Shown here: positions 7,246 through 16,338 of the stretch, one piece after another
Numbering within the stretch: position 1 is the first letter of the stretch
How the letters are laid out: each line of letters begins with the position of its first letter
Assembly: GCF_003430825.1 (NCBI RefSeq)
Contig: NZ_CP024045.1
Location: 1 to 64,000 of the forward strand
DNA from: Natrarchaeobaculum sulfurireducens
Lineage (GTDB): Archaea > Halobacteriota > Halobacteria > Halobacteriales > Natrialbaceae
DNA length: 64,000 nucleotides
Direction: 5' to 3'
Program-made: the position numbers and the translations under genes
The notes under the pieces: model-generated
The model's database searches: none
Seen by the model: the letters and a program-made list of their open reading frames with translations, nothing else
What the model was told of the DNA's origin: nothing

Positions 7246-10200
7246 TCACTGTATTTGAGCACGTTTGAAGTTCGACGACTTACCAACCTTTCGCTCTAAC
7301 AACTCTGCAATATCTTTGTTAGCTGTTGCGAAAAGTATCTGCCGACGATTATCCGTGGCAAGTTCGATGAGTAAGTTAAAAAACGAAACCGTATTGATAT
7401 CGTCGAGATGGGCAAACGGCTCATCGAGCAGCATTAGCGGCGGTGCGTGAGGATGGGCCAAGTTGTTCGTGACGAAGATTGCGAGGGCCAACGCTGCACG
7501 TTGGCCAGAACTCATATTGCTGATGGGTTCACTCTTCTGGTAGCCACGGCGTGTTACACGGACTTCTCCGTTTTCAAGCTGGACACTCTCAAACTCGTAG
7601 GGTCGCTGGAAAGCCTGGAACAATGTCGTGATCACGGACATATGTTTTTTGACGAAAGATGTGAATTCTGACTCTCCGCCGACCCGCTCGAAGGCCGTTT
7701 CTAGCCGCTCAATCCCGTCTTGATATGCTTTCTTCTCAGCCTGCAGCTCAGCGATACGCTCGTTCAAATCCTTAATCTCTTCCGATAGTTCAGCCGCCGA
7801 CGCCAGCATCGTCGGTTCATCATCGATCTCAGCAAGCGTGGCACGGAGAATCCGATAATCGTCTTGGACATTCAGAGTACTATGCCACTCCTCATCAGAG
7901 ATGTGTTGTTCGATGACCTGTTTTCCAGCTTCGAGGTCATCTAATCGCGCTTGCAGGTTGCTCAACATCGCCGAGGTATCGTCATCTTCGGCGTCAAACT
8001 TTGGAATATCAACGCCTACTTCAACGATACTCTGCGAAATCGCATTTCGAGTCTGCTGAAGACGTTTAGCCGGTTTTGTTTGGTCGGCTGCGTCCACACC
8101 AAGCTTTCGCAAGGCCTCTCCAACGGTGGTACTCGTTGACGAGGTTGCATTGGGGAAGGACTCAACATCTGGATTTTCCTGAAGCAGTGCCTGAAGTTGT
8201 TCAAAGTGTTTCATACCACAGAGATCGTCGAATCGAGCAGAGACATCGTATTGAATCTCCGACCAGGAAGTCTGCTCAAGAATCTCAATTGCGTCCGTGA
8301 CAGTAGTGATTGTCTGGCGAAGCGATTCTGGAACATCGGTCTCGTCAATGAGCAGATCAGCTGGCTTGTCTCTAGTTCGAATATCCGCGTGACTCTGCTC
8401 AATGTAACAGGCAGGACAGTACTTGACAGTATCTGTGATCGTAAGATAGTCTTCTGTTAACGATCGAATTTCCGCCTGCAGCTCGCGTTGACGGGCCTGC
8501 AAATCAGAGATCTCTTCTAGTGTGTCTCGCCGCTCCACTAGTTCATCTTTGTGCTCTATAAGTCTCTCTTGAAGCGTCGATCGCCATTCCTCGATAGAGC
8601 CTACTTCGATCGAATCATCAAGGTCTCTTGTAGCGTCTGCAATGACGCGTAGATCAGATGGTTGGATTCCATGAGTGCTGAGAATAATCACAATAACGGC
8701 TGTGGGGGTTGAAATAGACTGCCATGCTGGCTTCTCAAAAAAAGTTTGAAGCCGCTTCAATTCAGCTCGATCCGTTTCGAGCGTTTTGATCTCCTCAAGT
8801 CGGTCGATACGTGTCTCTATCTCATCGATTGTGACTGTAAAGTGGGTGTGAAGGTCACCTGGTGTCGTCGGCAGCTGCTCGTCTTCATCTAAGGCTTTGA
8901 GGCTCGTGCGGAGGTACTGGAAGCGCTGCTTCCACTCTGCCCAGCTTTCAGGCCATTTAGTTCTAGAACCCGCACTTGGAACGTCAGCGACGTGCTCGAA
9001 ATTAGGCGGCTTGGTAACCAGGGACTGGGTAGCAGGCGATAAGTTCTTTGCAGCATTGCTTGCCTGAGATAAGATCGAAGTCGCCCGTTCTCTGTCCTCT
9101 TTTGCTTCCTGGAGTTGGATTTCTAGCTTCCGAATTTTGTCTTCCCGTTCGGAAATTTCGTTGTTTGCTCTCTTGATGAGCTCATCCTTTTCGTGACTTG
9201 CTTGAGACAGTCGTTCACCGTAAATAAATCGTCGAATCGTCCTTTCGAGATTCTGATCAGAATCCGACTCAATAAGACGGGTAGTCGCACCTGCTTCGTG
9301 GTAATTTACTCGATAGAACTCAATATGTTTGTGTTCATTACCCTGGGGACGGAATCCGAACCAATCAGCAATTCGATCACTTACATCTGCTGGATCGTTA
9401 GAGAGTGAAACTGAGTTCTCATCATCATCGATCAGAGTGACACGCAAATCATCATAGGCGTGGCTGCGGTTCTCTCCCCGTCGAATCTGTCCGACCATTC
9501 CAAGAGTTGCCCCATCAAGTAAACTTGTCTTTCCACTCCCGTTGCGGCCATAGAGAAGCGTGAACGGCTCGGCAGACAGCTCGCGACATTTTGCTGCTGG
9601 ACGGAATGACTCCCCGAGTTCGATCGTTTCTATAATTCCTTCGTAGGGATCCTCGATCTTCACTTCCTGCTCTGCAATCTCTGAAGGAGAATCGCTAATC
9701 AGCAGTTCGAGCCGCTCATCACGATTTGTCGAGTCAGTGTCAAAGAGGAAACCGAGATCGGCATCAAGAAGACTTTGAATCAACTCGCCCCGATCGAAAT
9801 CCGATTCGATCTTCTTGAGCTCTTCTTCTACAGCTCCGAGAGGTGTGAGAAAAGCTTCCAACGCGTCGGCAGTGACAGAGCGTCGAATTGCAAATCGCGT
9901 ATCTTGTTCCAATTCGTCGCGAATCGTTTCATCCAGATCTGTGCCTTCACGACAAGCCCAGATAAGCTGGATATTCCAGCGATTCGCGATCTCCTCATTG
10001 TAGAAAAGGACCTCCAACTCCCGGTTGTCTTCCTCGAGTAATTTCTCAGGATCCGACTCCGACCCTAAGAAGCGAATGAGTAATGTCTCATCACTGAATC
10101 CTTCACGTTCGTGCTCGATTTTGTACAGCTCGCCTGGACGATCCACTCGCTGGATTGATTGGGGCGAAAATAGATCAGTAAGCCTTTCGTATCCGTTCAT
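7246..10200 (-). CDS. Rad50/SMC-like ATPase with N-terminal extension
   Basis: A 984-residue ABC-type DNA-associated ATPase. Walker A GRNGSGKT is at residues 218-225, after an N-terminal extension of about 200 residues that I do not recognise. Long charged coiled-coil stretches (about 340-410, 460-600 and 730-860) flank a central CPAC (about 595) that could be half of a Rad50-type zinc hook. The C-terminal lobe has the signature MSSGQRAALALA (about 896-907) and Walker B LMLLDEPFAHLD (about 922-933). Rad50, RecN and SbcC relatives tether or scan DNA ends. The N-terminal extension sets this protein apart from canonical Rad50. No Mre11-like nuclease lies beside it. Its start is two bases after the stop of the nitrilase-like gene, so the two are almost certainly co-translated. 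Confidence 0.85.
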   Translation of the reverse strand: MNGYERLTDLFSPQSIQRVDRPGELYKIEHEREGFSDETLLIRFLGSESDPEKLLEEDNRELEVLFYNEEIANRWNIQLIWACREGTDLDETIRDELEQDTRFAIRRSVTADALEAFLTPLGAVEEELKKIESDFDRGELIQSLLDADLGFLFDTDSTNRDERLELLISDSPSEIAEQEVKIEDPYEGIIETIELGESFRPAAKCRELSAEPFTLLYGRNGSGKTSLLDGATLGMVGQIRRGENRSHAYDDLRVTLIDDDENSVSLSNDPADVSDRIADWFGFRPQGNEHKHIEFYRVNYHEAGATTRLIESDSDQNLERTIRRFIYGERLSQASHEKDELIKRANNEISEREDKIRKLEIQLQEAKEDRERATSILSQASNAAKNLSPATQSLVTKPPNFEHVADVPSAGSRTKWPESWAEWKQRFQYLRTSLKALDEDEQLPTTPGDLHTHFTVTIDEIETRIDRLEEIKTLETDRAELKRLQTFFEKPAWQSISTPTAVIVIILSTHGIQPSDLRVIADATRDLDDSIEVGSIEEWRSTLQERLIEHKDELVERRDTLEEISDLQARQRELQAEIRSLTEDYLTITDTVKYCPACYIEQSHADIRTRDKPADLLIDETDVPESLRQTITTVTDAIEILEQTSWSEIQYDVSARFDDLCGMKHFEQLQALLQENPDVESFPNATSSTSTTVGEALRKLGVDAADQTKPAKRLQQTRNAISQSIVEVGVDIPKFDAEDDDTSAMLSNLQARLDDLEAGKQVIEQHISDEEWHSTLNVQDDYRILRATLAEIDDEPTMLASAAELSEEIKDLNERIAELQAEKKAYQDGIERLETAFERVGGESEFTSFVKKHMSVITTLFQAFQRPYEFESVQLENGEVRVTRRGYQKSEPISNMSSGQRAALALAIFVTNNLAHPHAPPLMLLDEPFAHLDDINTVSFFNLLIELATDNRRQILFATANKDIAELLERKVGKSSNFKRAQIQ

Positions 10201-10202
10201 TG

Positions 10203-11933
10203 TTATAGATCCACAAGTCCGGCATTCGCGTCGACCTCTTCTGGATCACTCATCACACTAGTTGCATCCTCGTATTGTGCAAGCGTTTTCATCTGCCCAT
10301 CTCCAATTATTCTATTCACCACTACGACTGGCTTGAAGCTAATGTCCTTTTTTCTGAGCCACTCTTGCAGCCATTTTGCGCGGGCAACTTCGTCTGGCTC
10401 TGACTCTTGGGGGAGAAACGAGAGACAGATGGGAACATTATCTTCTTGGTATGTCGCGTTCACTGGGACTTTTGTCTGATCAAAGTCTGGATCCAGCTCG
10501 ATCTCCTCTTTCTCTTCGACGAGTCTCACAACCCCTAGCAATTCGTTCGCAATTGTCTCTGGATGGTTTTTATTACTTGGCCGGTGTTCTGTCGTCGGCT
10601 CACGGCGATCGTGCAAACAGAGTAATGGGCCAAATTCCTCCGTCTCACCACCATGAAGCGCTTTTAATGTTTCCCACCGCAGGTGCTCTAATGGGTTGAA
10701 TCTGTCAGGAATCGACTTGACATCGATTTCTGCCCGCAGGATAGCACCGATCAGTTCTTCATGGAGTGGGGTTGTATCAAGCAGCTCGCGCCAATCCCTG
10801 CAATGAGCGGACCCATTGGAGGAAGTTGATGAGATTTCAGTATAGTTATCGCCATTATATACCCACGTTTTGACGAGCTTGAGATTCGCCATACGTCGAT
10901 TCATGGCAGGAGGGCTATTGGGGTCTGAACGAGCAAATGTGAACTTACTGATCACATCATCTAGCAGCAGACACACATACTCGGATTTGCACTCAGGTCT
11001 GGTCCCAATCAAGCCGCCAAGTTGACAGGTCTTGTCGTATTCGCTGCCGAGCACTGTTGAGTGAGCGGTTTTAGTATATATGCCTGAGTACCCGCAGTGC
11101 TCAGAGTCGTTGATCGTTCCCCAGTTTGCACTGATATATGTAACTTGTGTTTGAGTTTCGAACAGGTCTTCGCGAAACCGTGTCCAGTTTTTATCAAACG
11201 GTCCCGGATTACACTGTACGTGCACAATATAGGACCGTTTTGTGCGGCCGAATTCGATCATTTGCTCTTCCAGTTCTGGATCTCCCACATCGGAACAGGT
11301 CCACACAGCGAGTTCCGATTCAGTACCTGCGGGATTGACTCGCCAGACGCCGCTCCCCTCAGCCAGCTTCCGCTCTTCAGCGCTGTTTATGCCGCCGCTC
11401 ATGTGTTTGTTTTTGAACTGAATTAGCAGTGCGTCCTCTGCGTTGCTGCTACGAGCGGCAGCCTTAATTGGAATGATCGTCGGCGTGACGAACTCTTTTG
11501 CGTCATTCTGCGGAACAAGAGTGTTGTTCCTATCGACTACAGTTTCAGCGGAGAGACACTCATAGTTCGAATCCAACTGCTCAATGAAATTGCCCATATT
11601 TTCGATTTCCACAGGCGCACACCCAAGCAAAAAAAGCGGACTCTCGGGGGCGAACAGAAATTCTTCATGATCGTGGATCCAGCTAATATCATATGCCCAT
11701 TCAGGCGCCACTGCCAGCTGACATCCGCTTTCGACAGCTCGCTGGAGGAACGACTCGGCTCTATCCTTCATGTCCACCAATGATGGCAATTCATGGAGAT
11801 TTCTCACTCGTCCACTCGGTTGCCAGATCATAACCTGCTTGTCCTGTGTCGCGTCGTCGAAAATGGGATATCTATTAGCAGTTAGATCCCCAAGAGCCTC
11901 TTGAGCACTACAGATCCGGTCAAAATCAGTCAT
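10203..11933 (-). CDS. Nitrilase-fold (C-N hydrolase-like) protein in a DNA-processing operon
   Basis: The 576-residue protein shows the Glu-Lys-Cys arrangement of the nitrilase superfamily: APEWAY with E about 78, FKNKHMSG with K about 176, and AVWTCSDVGD with C about 213. The family-like asparagine strand (VHVQCNPGP) and SANWG follow. This suggests an intact hydrolase site for C-N bonds (amide or nitrile type). The C-terminal 250 residues are not recognised. It sits directly upstream of, and two bases from, the Rad50/SMC-like gene and follows the helicase-nuclease genes, an unusual context for a metabolic enzyme. A role in modifying a nucleotide, signal or protein during defence is possible but speculative. 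Confidence 0.7.
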   Translation of the reverse strand: MTDFDRICSAQEALGDLTANRYPIFDDATQDKQVMIWQPSGRVRNLHELPSLVDMKDRAESFLQRAVESGCQLAVAPEWAYDISWIHDHEEFLFAPESPLFLLGCAPVEIENMGNFIEQLDSNYECLSAETVVDRNNTLVPQNDAKEFVTPTIIPIKAAARSSNAEDALLIQFKNKHMSGGINSAEERKLAEGSGVWRVNPAGTESELAVWTCSDVGDPELEEQMIEFGRTKRSYIVHVQCNPGPFDKNWTRFREDLFETQTQVTYISANWGTINDSEHCGYSGIYTKTAHSTVLGSEYDKTCQLGGLIGTRPECKSEYVCLLLDDVISKFTFARSDPNSPPAMNRRMANLKLVKTWVYNGDNYTEISSTSSNGSAHCRDWRELLDTTPLHEELIGAILRAEIDVKSIPDRFNPLEHLRWETLKALHGGETEEFGPLLCLHDRREPTTEHRPSNKNHPETIANELLGVVRLVEEKEEIELDPDFDQTKVPVNATYQEDNVPICLSFLPQESEPDEVARAKWLQEWLRKKDISFKPVVVVNRIIGDGQMKTLAQYEDATSVMSDPEEVDANAGLVDL

Positions 11934-12148
11934 TGTTGCAGCTTAGTGTATCTGAATATGATTTTCAGTGTACTATATATTTTGCCCATATGAGGTAACT
12001 CTCTAGTCTATATAACAAAGAAAGGTAGTACAATGGTGTTTACAACGAATGTTCTGGTCGGCCTTATGATGACCGAGGCATTCTAATCAATATTGGCCTC
12101 CAAGATTACAAAAATATGGCTGCAGTTTCTAATCTGTGTACTTCCGGA

Positions 12149-14716
12149 TTATGAAATCGAGGCTGGTGGTCGCTGTTCATCGGCAGGAATCACTTCACTA
12201 TCCGTCTTTGGTAGGTGCTCATCGAGGTCATCCTCCTCTTGATCGCCGAGCAGATGTTTGAGGACGTCCGCAGCTGCAGGAGAGTACAGCGGGCGGTTGT
12301 CGTTCCCGCAGCGGTCGTCCATCGTACAGGCCGGACACCCTTCATCACGACCGCATGAGCAGTCGGCGATGAGGTCGTGGGCACGTTGGGCAACGTCTTC
12401 GAAGTGTTCGTAAATCGACCGCGAGAACCCGAGACCGCCCTCGATCCCGTCGTAGATGAACCATCCACTTTTCTCGGGATTACCAGGAAGCCGATTCGTC
12501 GCAAGCCCGCCGATATCTCCGCCATCGACTTTCAACTCAAGTGGAGAGACAGCGATCATGGCGTGCTCGACAGCGTGAATTCCACCGAGGTACCCATGAA
12601 GCCGTGGTGGGAGGTTGATGCACTCCGGGTTGTGGTACTCCGAGTGCTTGTTGAGCATCGCCCGTTCGATGTCGTTGGGGGTCTCGGCCCAACATAGCTG
12701 GGTTCGCATCTCTAACGGGGGGACACCAGTATCATTGCCTAACTCAAGTACTTCTCCACTTCCGATTTCACGCTTGAGGTACGTGCTATAGTGGACCGAT
12801 ACCGTTCCATACCCCCAATTGAGCGTGAATGGCCCAACCTCGCGCGAGTCTTCGATAACTGTGTCATAGATGTTGACTTGCCCCTGTGACTGAGTGTAGT
12901 AATTCACGTTTGCTTTTTCAAGAGAGATGTATGGCTGAGGAATGTCTTCTCTGAGTTCAACGACCTGATACTGCTCACCCTGGTGCAAGACAGTTGCCCC
13001 CTCATGGTAGTCTCTGTATGCTCTATCGCGACCTATTGACTGATGATCGATCGTATTATCGCCGACCAGCCGGACATCGAAGGTGTTTCCGCCGGAAGAA
13101 TACAGGCTGATCAAGTCCTGGGGGCGATCGCGATGATTGTACATCACTCCGCCATCGAGTGATCCTTCGAGATCACCCTTCCGTCGGCCGTACTCAACAG
13201 CACGTTTCAACCGTTCCTCTCCTCCAAAAGCGTCCGCATCATCCCATGTAAGCGGGAGTTCCTGCGCAGCACAGTTGAGTTGCTGGAGATACACTGGGTT
13301 GTTGTCCAAGTCGACGACGGCGCTCTCGTGGTCCTCTTCGAGGACGTACTCTGGGTGTTGTAGGATGTACTGGTCGAGAGTGGAATGGCTCGGAACGAAC
13401 ACCGAGAGTGCGTCTCGAGTTCCCCGGCCTGATCGGCCTATCCGTTGCCAGAACGACTGTCGTGATCCCGGATAGCCCATAAGAACGGTTCCATCAACAC
13501 CGCCGATATTGATACCAACCTCGAGGGCGCTTGTCGTCGAGACGCCATCGAGGTGGCCCTCTTTGAGCTGGTACTCAGTCGCTCTTCGTGACTTTTTGCC
13601 GTGTCCAGCGTGGTAGGCGGCAAGATCGGACCCCTTCTGATAGTTGTTCTTCGGATTGCTGAGGAACCTTTTGGCGCGATTGACGGACAATTCAGTAAGT
13701 TTTCTCGAGTCACAGAATAGGAGCGATTGGACATTCTTCTGGCACATATGCGCCCATACTTCTGGGGCCTCAACCGTTGCTGGACGCTTAGCCAGCGCCG
13801 GTGAGTCGATATCGTCAGTAAGGCCGTCATCGCCGCTCATCGGGGGATCCCAAAAGACGAGGTGGCGGATTCCTCTTGGAGAGCCATCTTCGTCGACGAC
13901 CGTCGCAGGCTCACCCGTGAGTGCGAGAGCATGTTCGGCAGGATTACCGATCGTTGCTGTTGTTAAGACGTACTGTGGGTCGCCGCCATAGTAGTCGATG
14001 ATTCGTTGGGCGCGTCGAAGTATCCAAGCGACGTGCATACCGCCGAGGCCAGTCCACATGTGGGCTTCATCGATAACAACTAGCGAGCAATTCGAGTGAA
14101 AATCAGCCCAGAGGTGATGTCCTTCTAAGTACTGATTTAATCCAACAAAGTTCGTGATCACGACATTGCACTCCTCGCGGATACGAGACTTCTCCTCGCT
14201 CTTTGTGTCGCCATCATAAACGCCTACACTGATGTCCAGTCCAAGCGTGTTACGCAGGAACTCGTTGAGCTCTTGCTCCTGGTCACGGCTGAGCGCCTTC
14301 GTCGGATAGACGATGAGAGACCGTGTATCTGGGTTCTTAATGTATTGGCGGGCGATGTGGAGGCCGTACACGAGTGTCTTCCCGGAGGACGTACTGGTTG
14401 CCACACAGACGTTTCTCCCACGTTCAAGCACGCGGAGCGCTTCTCCCTGGTGACTCCACGGGTCAAATTCGAGATTTTGAGCGATCTTAGGAGGAAGTAC
14501 ATCTTCTGCAGGAACGGTCTGTTCCTCTCGAGCGGGAATCTCGAAGTTCTTGTGGACCTGTCCAAAGTATCGGTTCTCTGGGTAGGTATTCTTGAGTTCC
14601 CTGCCAGTAAGTTGGAGGACGTCTTTCCCTGTGTCAACGCCTTCTTCGTCGTTTTTGTTCCCCGAATCGTTCCCGAGGCTTGTCTGACTGTAATCGGTGT
14701 TGTGGTCGTCGTACAT
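12149..14716 (-). CDS. MrfA/Hrq1-type SF2 DEAH helicase with C-terminal cysteine cluster (copy 1)
   Basis: An 855-residue superfamily 2 helicase. Walker A STSSGKT is at about residues 108-114, DEAH at 216-219, motif III TATIGNP at 253-259, and motif VI GRSGRG in the second RecA lobe. The C-terminal MrfA/Hrq1 (DUF1998) region ends in a CxC-x5-CxxC-x5-C cluster (C786, C788, C794, C797, C803), likely a zinc site. B. subtilis MrfA of this class is a 3'-5' helicase that works with the exonuclease MrfB in repair of mitomycin damage. Here an MrfB-like gene lies directly upstream with a two-base gap, so the pairing is conserved. Confidence 0.9.
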   Translation of the reverse strand: MYDDHNTDYSQTSLGNDSGNKNDEEGVDTGKDVLQLTGRELKNTYPENRYFGQVHKNFEIPAREEQTVPAEDVLPPKIAQNLEFDPWSHQGEALRVLERGRNVCVATSTSSGKTLVYGLHIARQYIKNPDTRSLIVYPTKALSRDQEQELNEFLRNTLGLDISVGVYDGDTKSEEKSRIREECNVVITNFVGLNQYLEGHHLWADFHSNCSLVVIDEAHMWTGLGGMHVAWILRRAQRIIDYYGGDPQYVLTTATIGNPAEHALALTGEPATVVDEDGSPRGIRHLVFWDPPMSGDDGLTDDIDSPALAKRPATVEAPEVWAHMCQKNVQSLLFCDSRKLTELSVNRAKRFLSNPKNNYQKGSDLAAYHAGHGKKSRRATEYQLKEGHLDGVSTTSALEVGINIGGVDGTVLMGYPGSRQSFWQRIGRSGRGTRDALSVFVPSHSTLDQYILQHPEYVLEEDHESAVVDLDNNPVYLQQLNCAAQELPLTWDDADAFGGEERLKRAVEYGRRKGDLEGSLDGGVMYNHRDRPQDLISLYSSGGNTFDVRLVGDNTIDHQSIGRDRAYRDYHEGATVLHQGEQYQVVELREDIPQPYISLEKANVNYYTQSQGQVNIYDTVIEDSREVGPFTLNWGYGTVSVHYSTYLKREIGSGEVLELGNDTGVPPLEMRTQLCWAETPNDIERAMLNKHSEYHNPECINLPPRLHGYLGGIHAVEHAMIAVSPLELKVDGGDIGGLATNRLPGNPEKSGWFIYDGIEGGLGFSRSIYEHFEDVAQRAHDLIADCSCGRDEGCPACTMDDRCGNDNRPLYSPAAADVLKHLLGDQEEDDLDEHLPKTDSEVIPADEQRPPASIS

Positions 14717-14718
14717 TG

Positions 14719-16176
14719 TTAGAAGTCCATGAGTCCGGTCTGTGTGGTGTTTTCATCGGCTAGGATGCTGGCACGTTTGTGACCGGGTGCTGCCTCAGCA
14801 ATGGATTCGTAAACTGCAGCCAACTCGCGGACGTCAGCTTCGCAATATGCTCGAGCCGACTCCCAATCTACGTCACGTGCACGTTCTGGTGACGCGAGAA
14901 GGCGCTGAACGGTCTTGGCCAGCGATCCTCCGTCGACGCTTGCTGCTGACGCATCACGGCCATGTCCAAGTGCTTCAGCGACATCTTCGATCTGGTTTGT
15001 TCGACCAGGAAGAATGGCGTTGCCTTTTCGTACGGCCCAGTCCAGTAGGTCGTACTCAAACACAGAATCTGTCCAATAGTCCGTATACTCCGGTGCGTGT
15101 CCCCTGATGAATCGGCTGAGGTATTTGAAGTCAAAATCGTGGCCGTTCCATGCAATAAGTGAAGGACGATCGTGCTCACTGGCAAGCCATGCGATAAACT
15201 CTCGGGTGGCTTTTCCAGGATTGTCTCGTGACGGCTCTTTATCGATAAAGTCTACATATTCATCTGACTCAGGATTGTAGACGCCGATGAGCCAGATGAT
15301 ACTTGGATTAAGGCTATCCGTCTCGATATCGATGAACAGCGGAGTGTACTCTGCTGCAGGGACAGCTTCGTTCGTGAGTCGGATGACACATCCTTTGGAA
15401 AGCGCGTGGGCACTCTGGCGGATGCTCTGAGCTTTTGATTCTCCGATTCCCCGAATCTTTTGAAGTTCTCGTTCAGTTGCAGCTATGACATCATCGCGCG
15501 TCTTATAGCCGTTCTGAGCTAAATTCTGGGCGGTTTCCCCACCTACGCCGGACAACGCACGAAGCCCGAATTTATTCGCTGGTGTTGTCGAGACTGCAAT
15601 GTGGCCATCTGGACCGAGCGAAAAACATGCGAGTTCCGGTTCTCCTTGACGACGATTTGGAGCGAGTCCACGAACGGAGAGGCGAACGCTCTCACCGTCG
15701 ACATTGGCATACCATACGAAATCGTAACTGGCTTCCATCGTCCCTGTGAGGTACGTCGTATCTTGAGCAGCGTGGTGCTGGTAGCGAGCAAGATGTTCGA
15801 GACCCTCGAGCGAGGCATCCATTGTGACCGAGTCAGTGTTCGTCTGGATCTCATCACAGATGACGTAGTCCGCGTCGTTCGGGATACTCTGACCACTAGC
15901 GGTAGAGGCTCCGCCTATGTAATCGAGAGATCTGATGATAGATACGGTAGTACCCTCAATTTTCTCGGTGTGGACTGCACTCCGCCGGGTGTATACTACT
16001 GGGCACGAGGCGGTACGTTCGATCGTGCTTACAATTCGCATATCCAGCTTTTCCTCGACGATATAGATGAGATCAGCCTCGAAGTAGCCGACGAGATCGC
16101 TGATAGCGGTCGTTGTTGCTTCGGCTAACGCGTCGCATCGAAGGGCGAGCAAGCGTACGCCGGAATCACCTGTCAT
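14719..16176 (-). CDS. MrfB-like HhH/RNase H-fold exonuclease
   Basis: This 485-residue protein has an N-terminal domain with RecB-like features (up to about 200), a helix-hairpin-helix pair (LSGVGGETAQNL and IRGIGESKAQSI, about 208-253) and a C-terminal RNase H-like 3'-5' exonuclease domain. The exonuclease motifs are FIDIETD (D283, E285), WNGHDFD (D349) and YCEADVREL near 448-456, matching the DEDD-type YprB/MrfB class. It would digest one strand after unwinding by the helicase encoded two bases downstream. The HhH part should give non-specific DNA binding. The start at 16176 follows an intergenic stretch of about 160 bp that likely carries a promoter. Confidence 0.85.
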   Translation of the reverse strand: MTGDSGVRLLALRCDALAEATTTAISDLVGYFEADLIYIVEEKLDMRIVSTIERTASCPVVYTRRSAVHTEKIEGTTVSIIRSLDYIGGASTASGQSIPNDADYVICDEIQTNTDSVTMDASLEGLEHLARYQHHAAQDTTYLTGTMEASYDFVWYANVDGESVRLSVRGLAPNRRQGEPELACFSLGPDGHIAVSTTPANKFGLRALSGVGGETAQNLAQNGYKTRDDVIAATERELQKIRGIGESKAQSIRQSAHALSKGCVIRLTNEAVPAAEYTPLFIDIETDSLNPSIIWLIGVYNPESDEYVDFIDKEPSRDNPGKATREFIAWLASEHDRPSLIAWNGHDFDFKYLSRFIRGHAPEYTDYWTDSVFEYDLLDWAVRKGNAILPGRTNQIEDVAEALGHGRDASAASVDGGSLAKTVQRLLASPERARDVDWESARAYCEADVRELAAVYESIAEAAPGHKRASILADENTTQTGLMDF

Positions 16177-16338
16177 GTCTTAGTGCGTAGTAGTACCTAG
16201 GAGTCAGATGTCTTATAACTAGCGACTAGTCACTATACGATGTTGCTATTTCTAGATTTTAGCCCATCCTCATTCTATACTCACTATGGTTTCTATTCTA
16301 ACAAGATCAAAATTTCACCAGTCACCCATTGAATCTTT

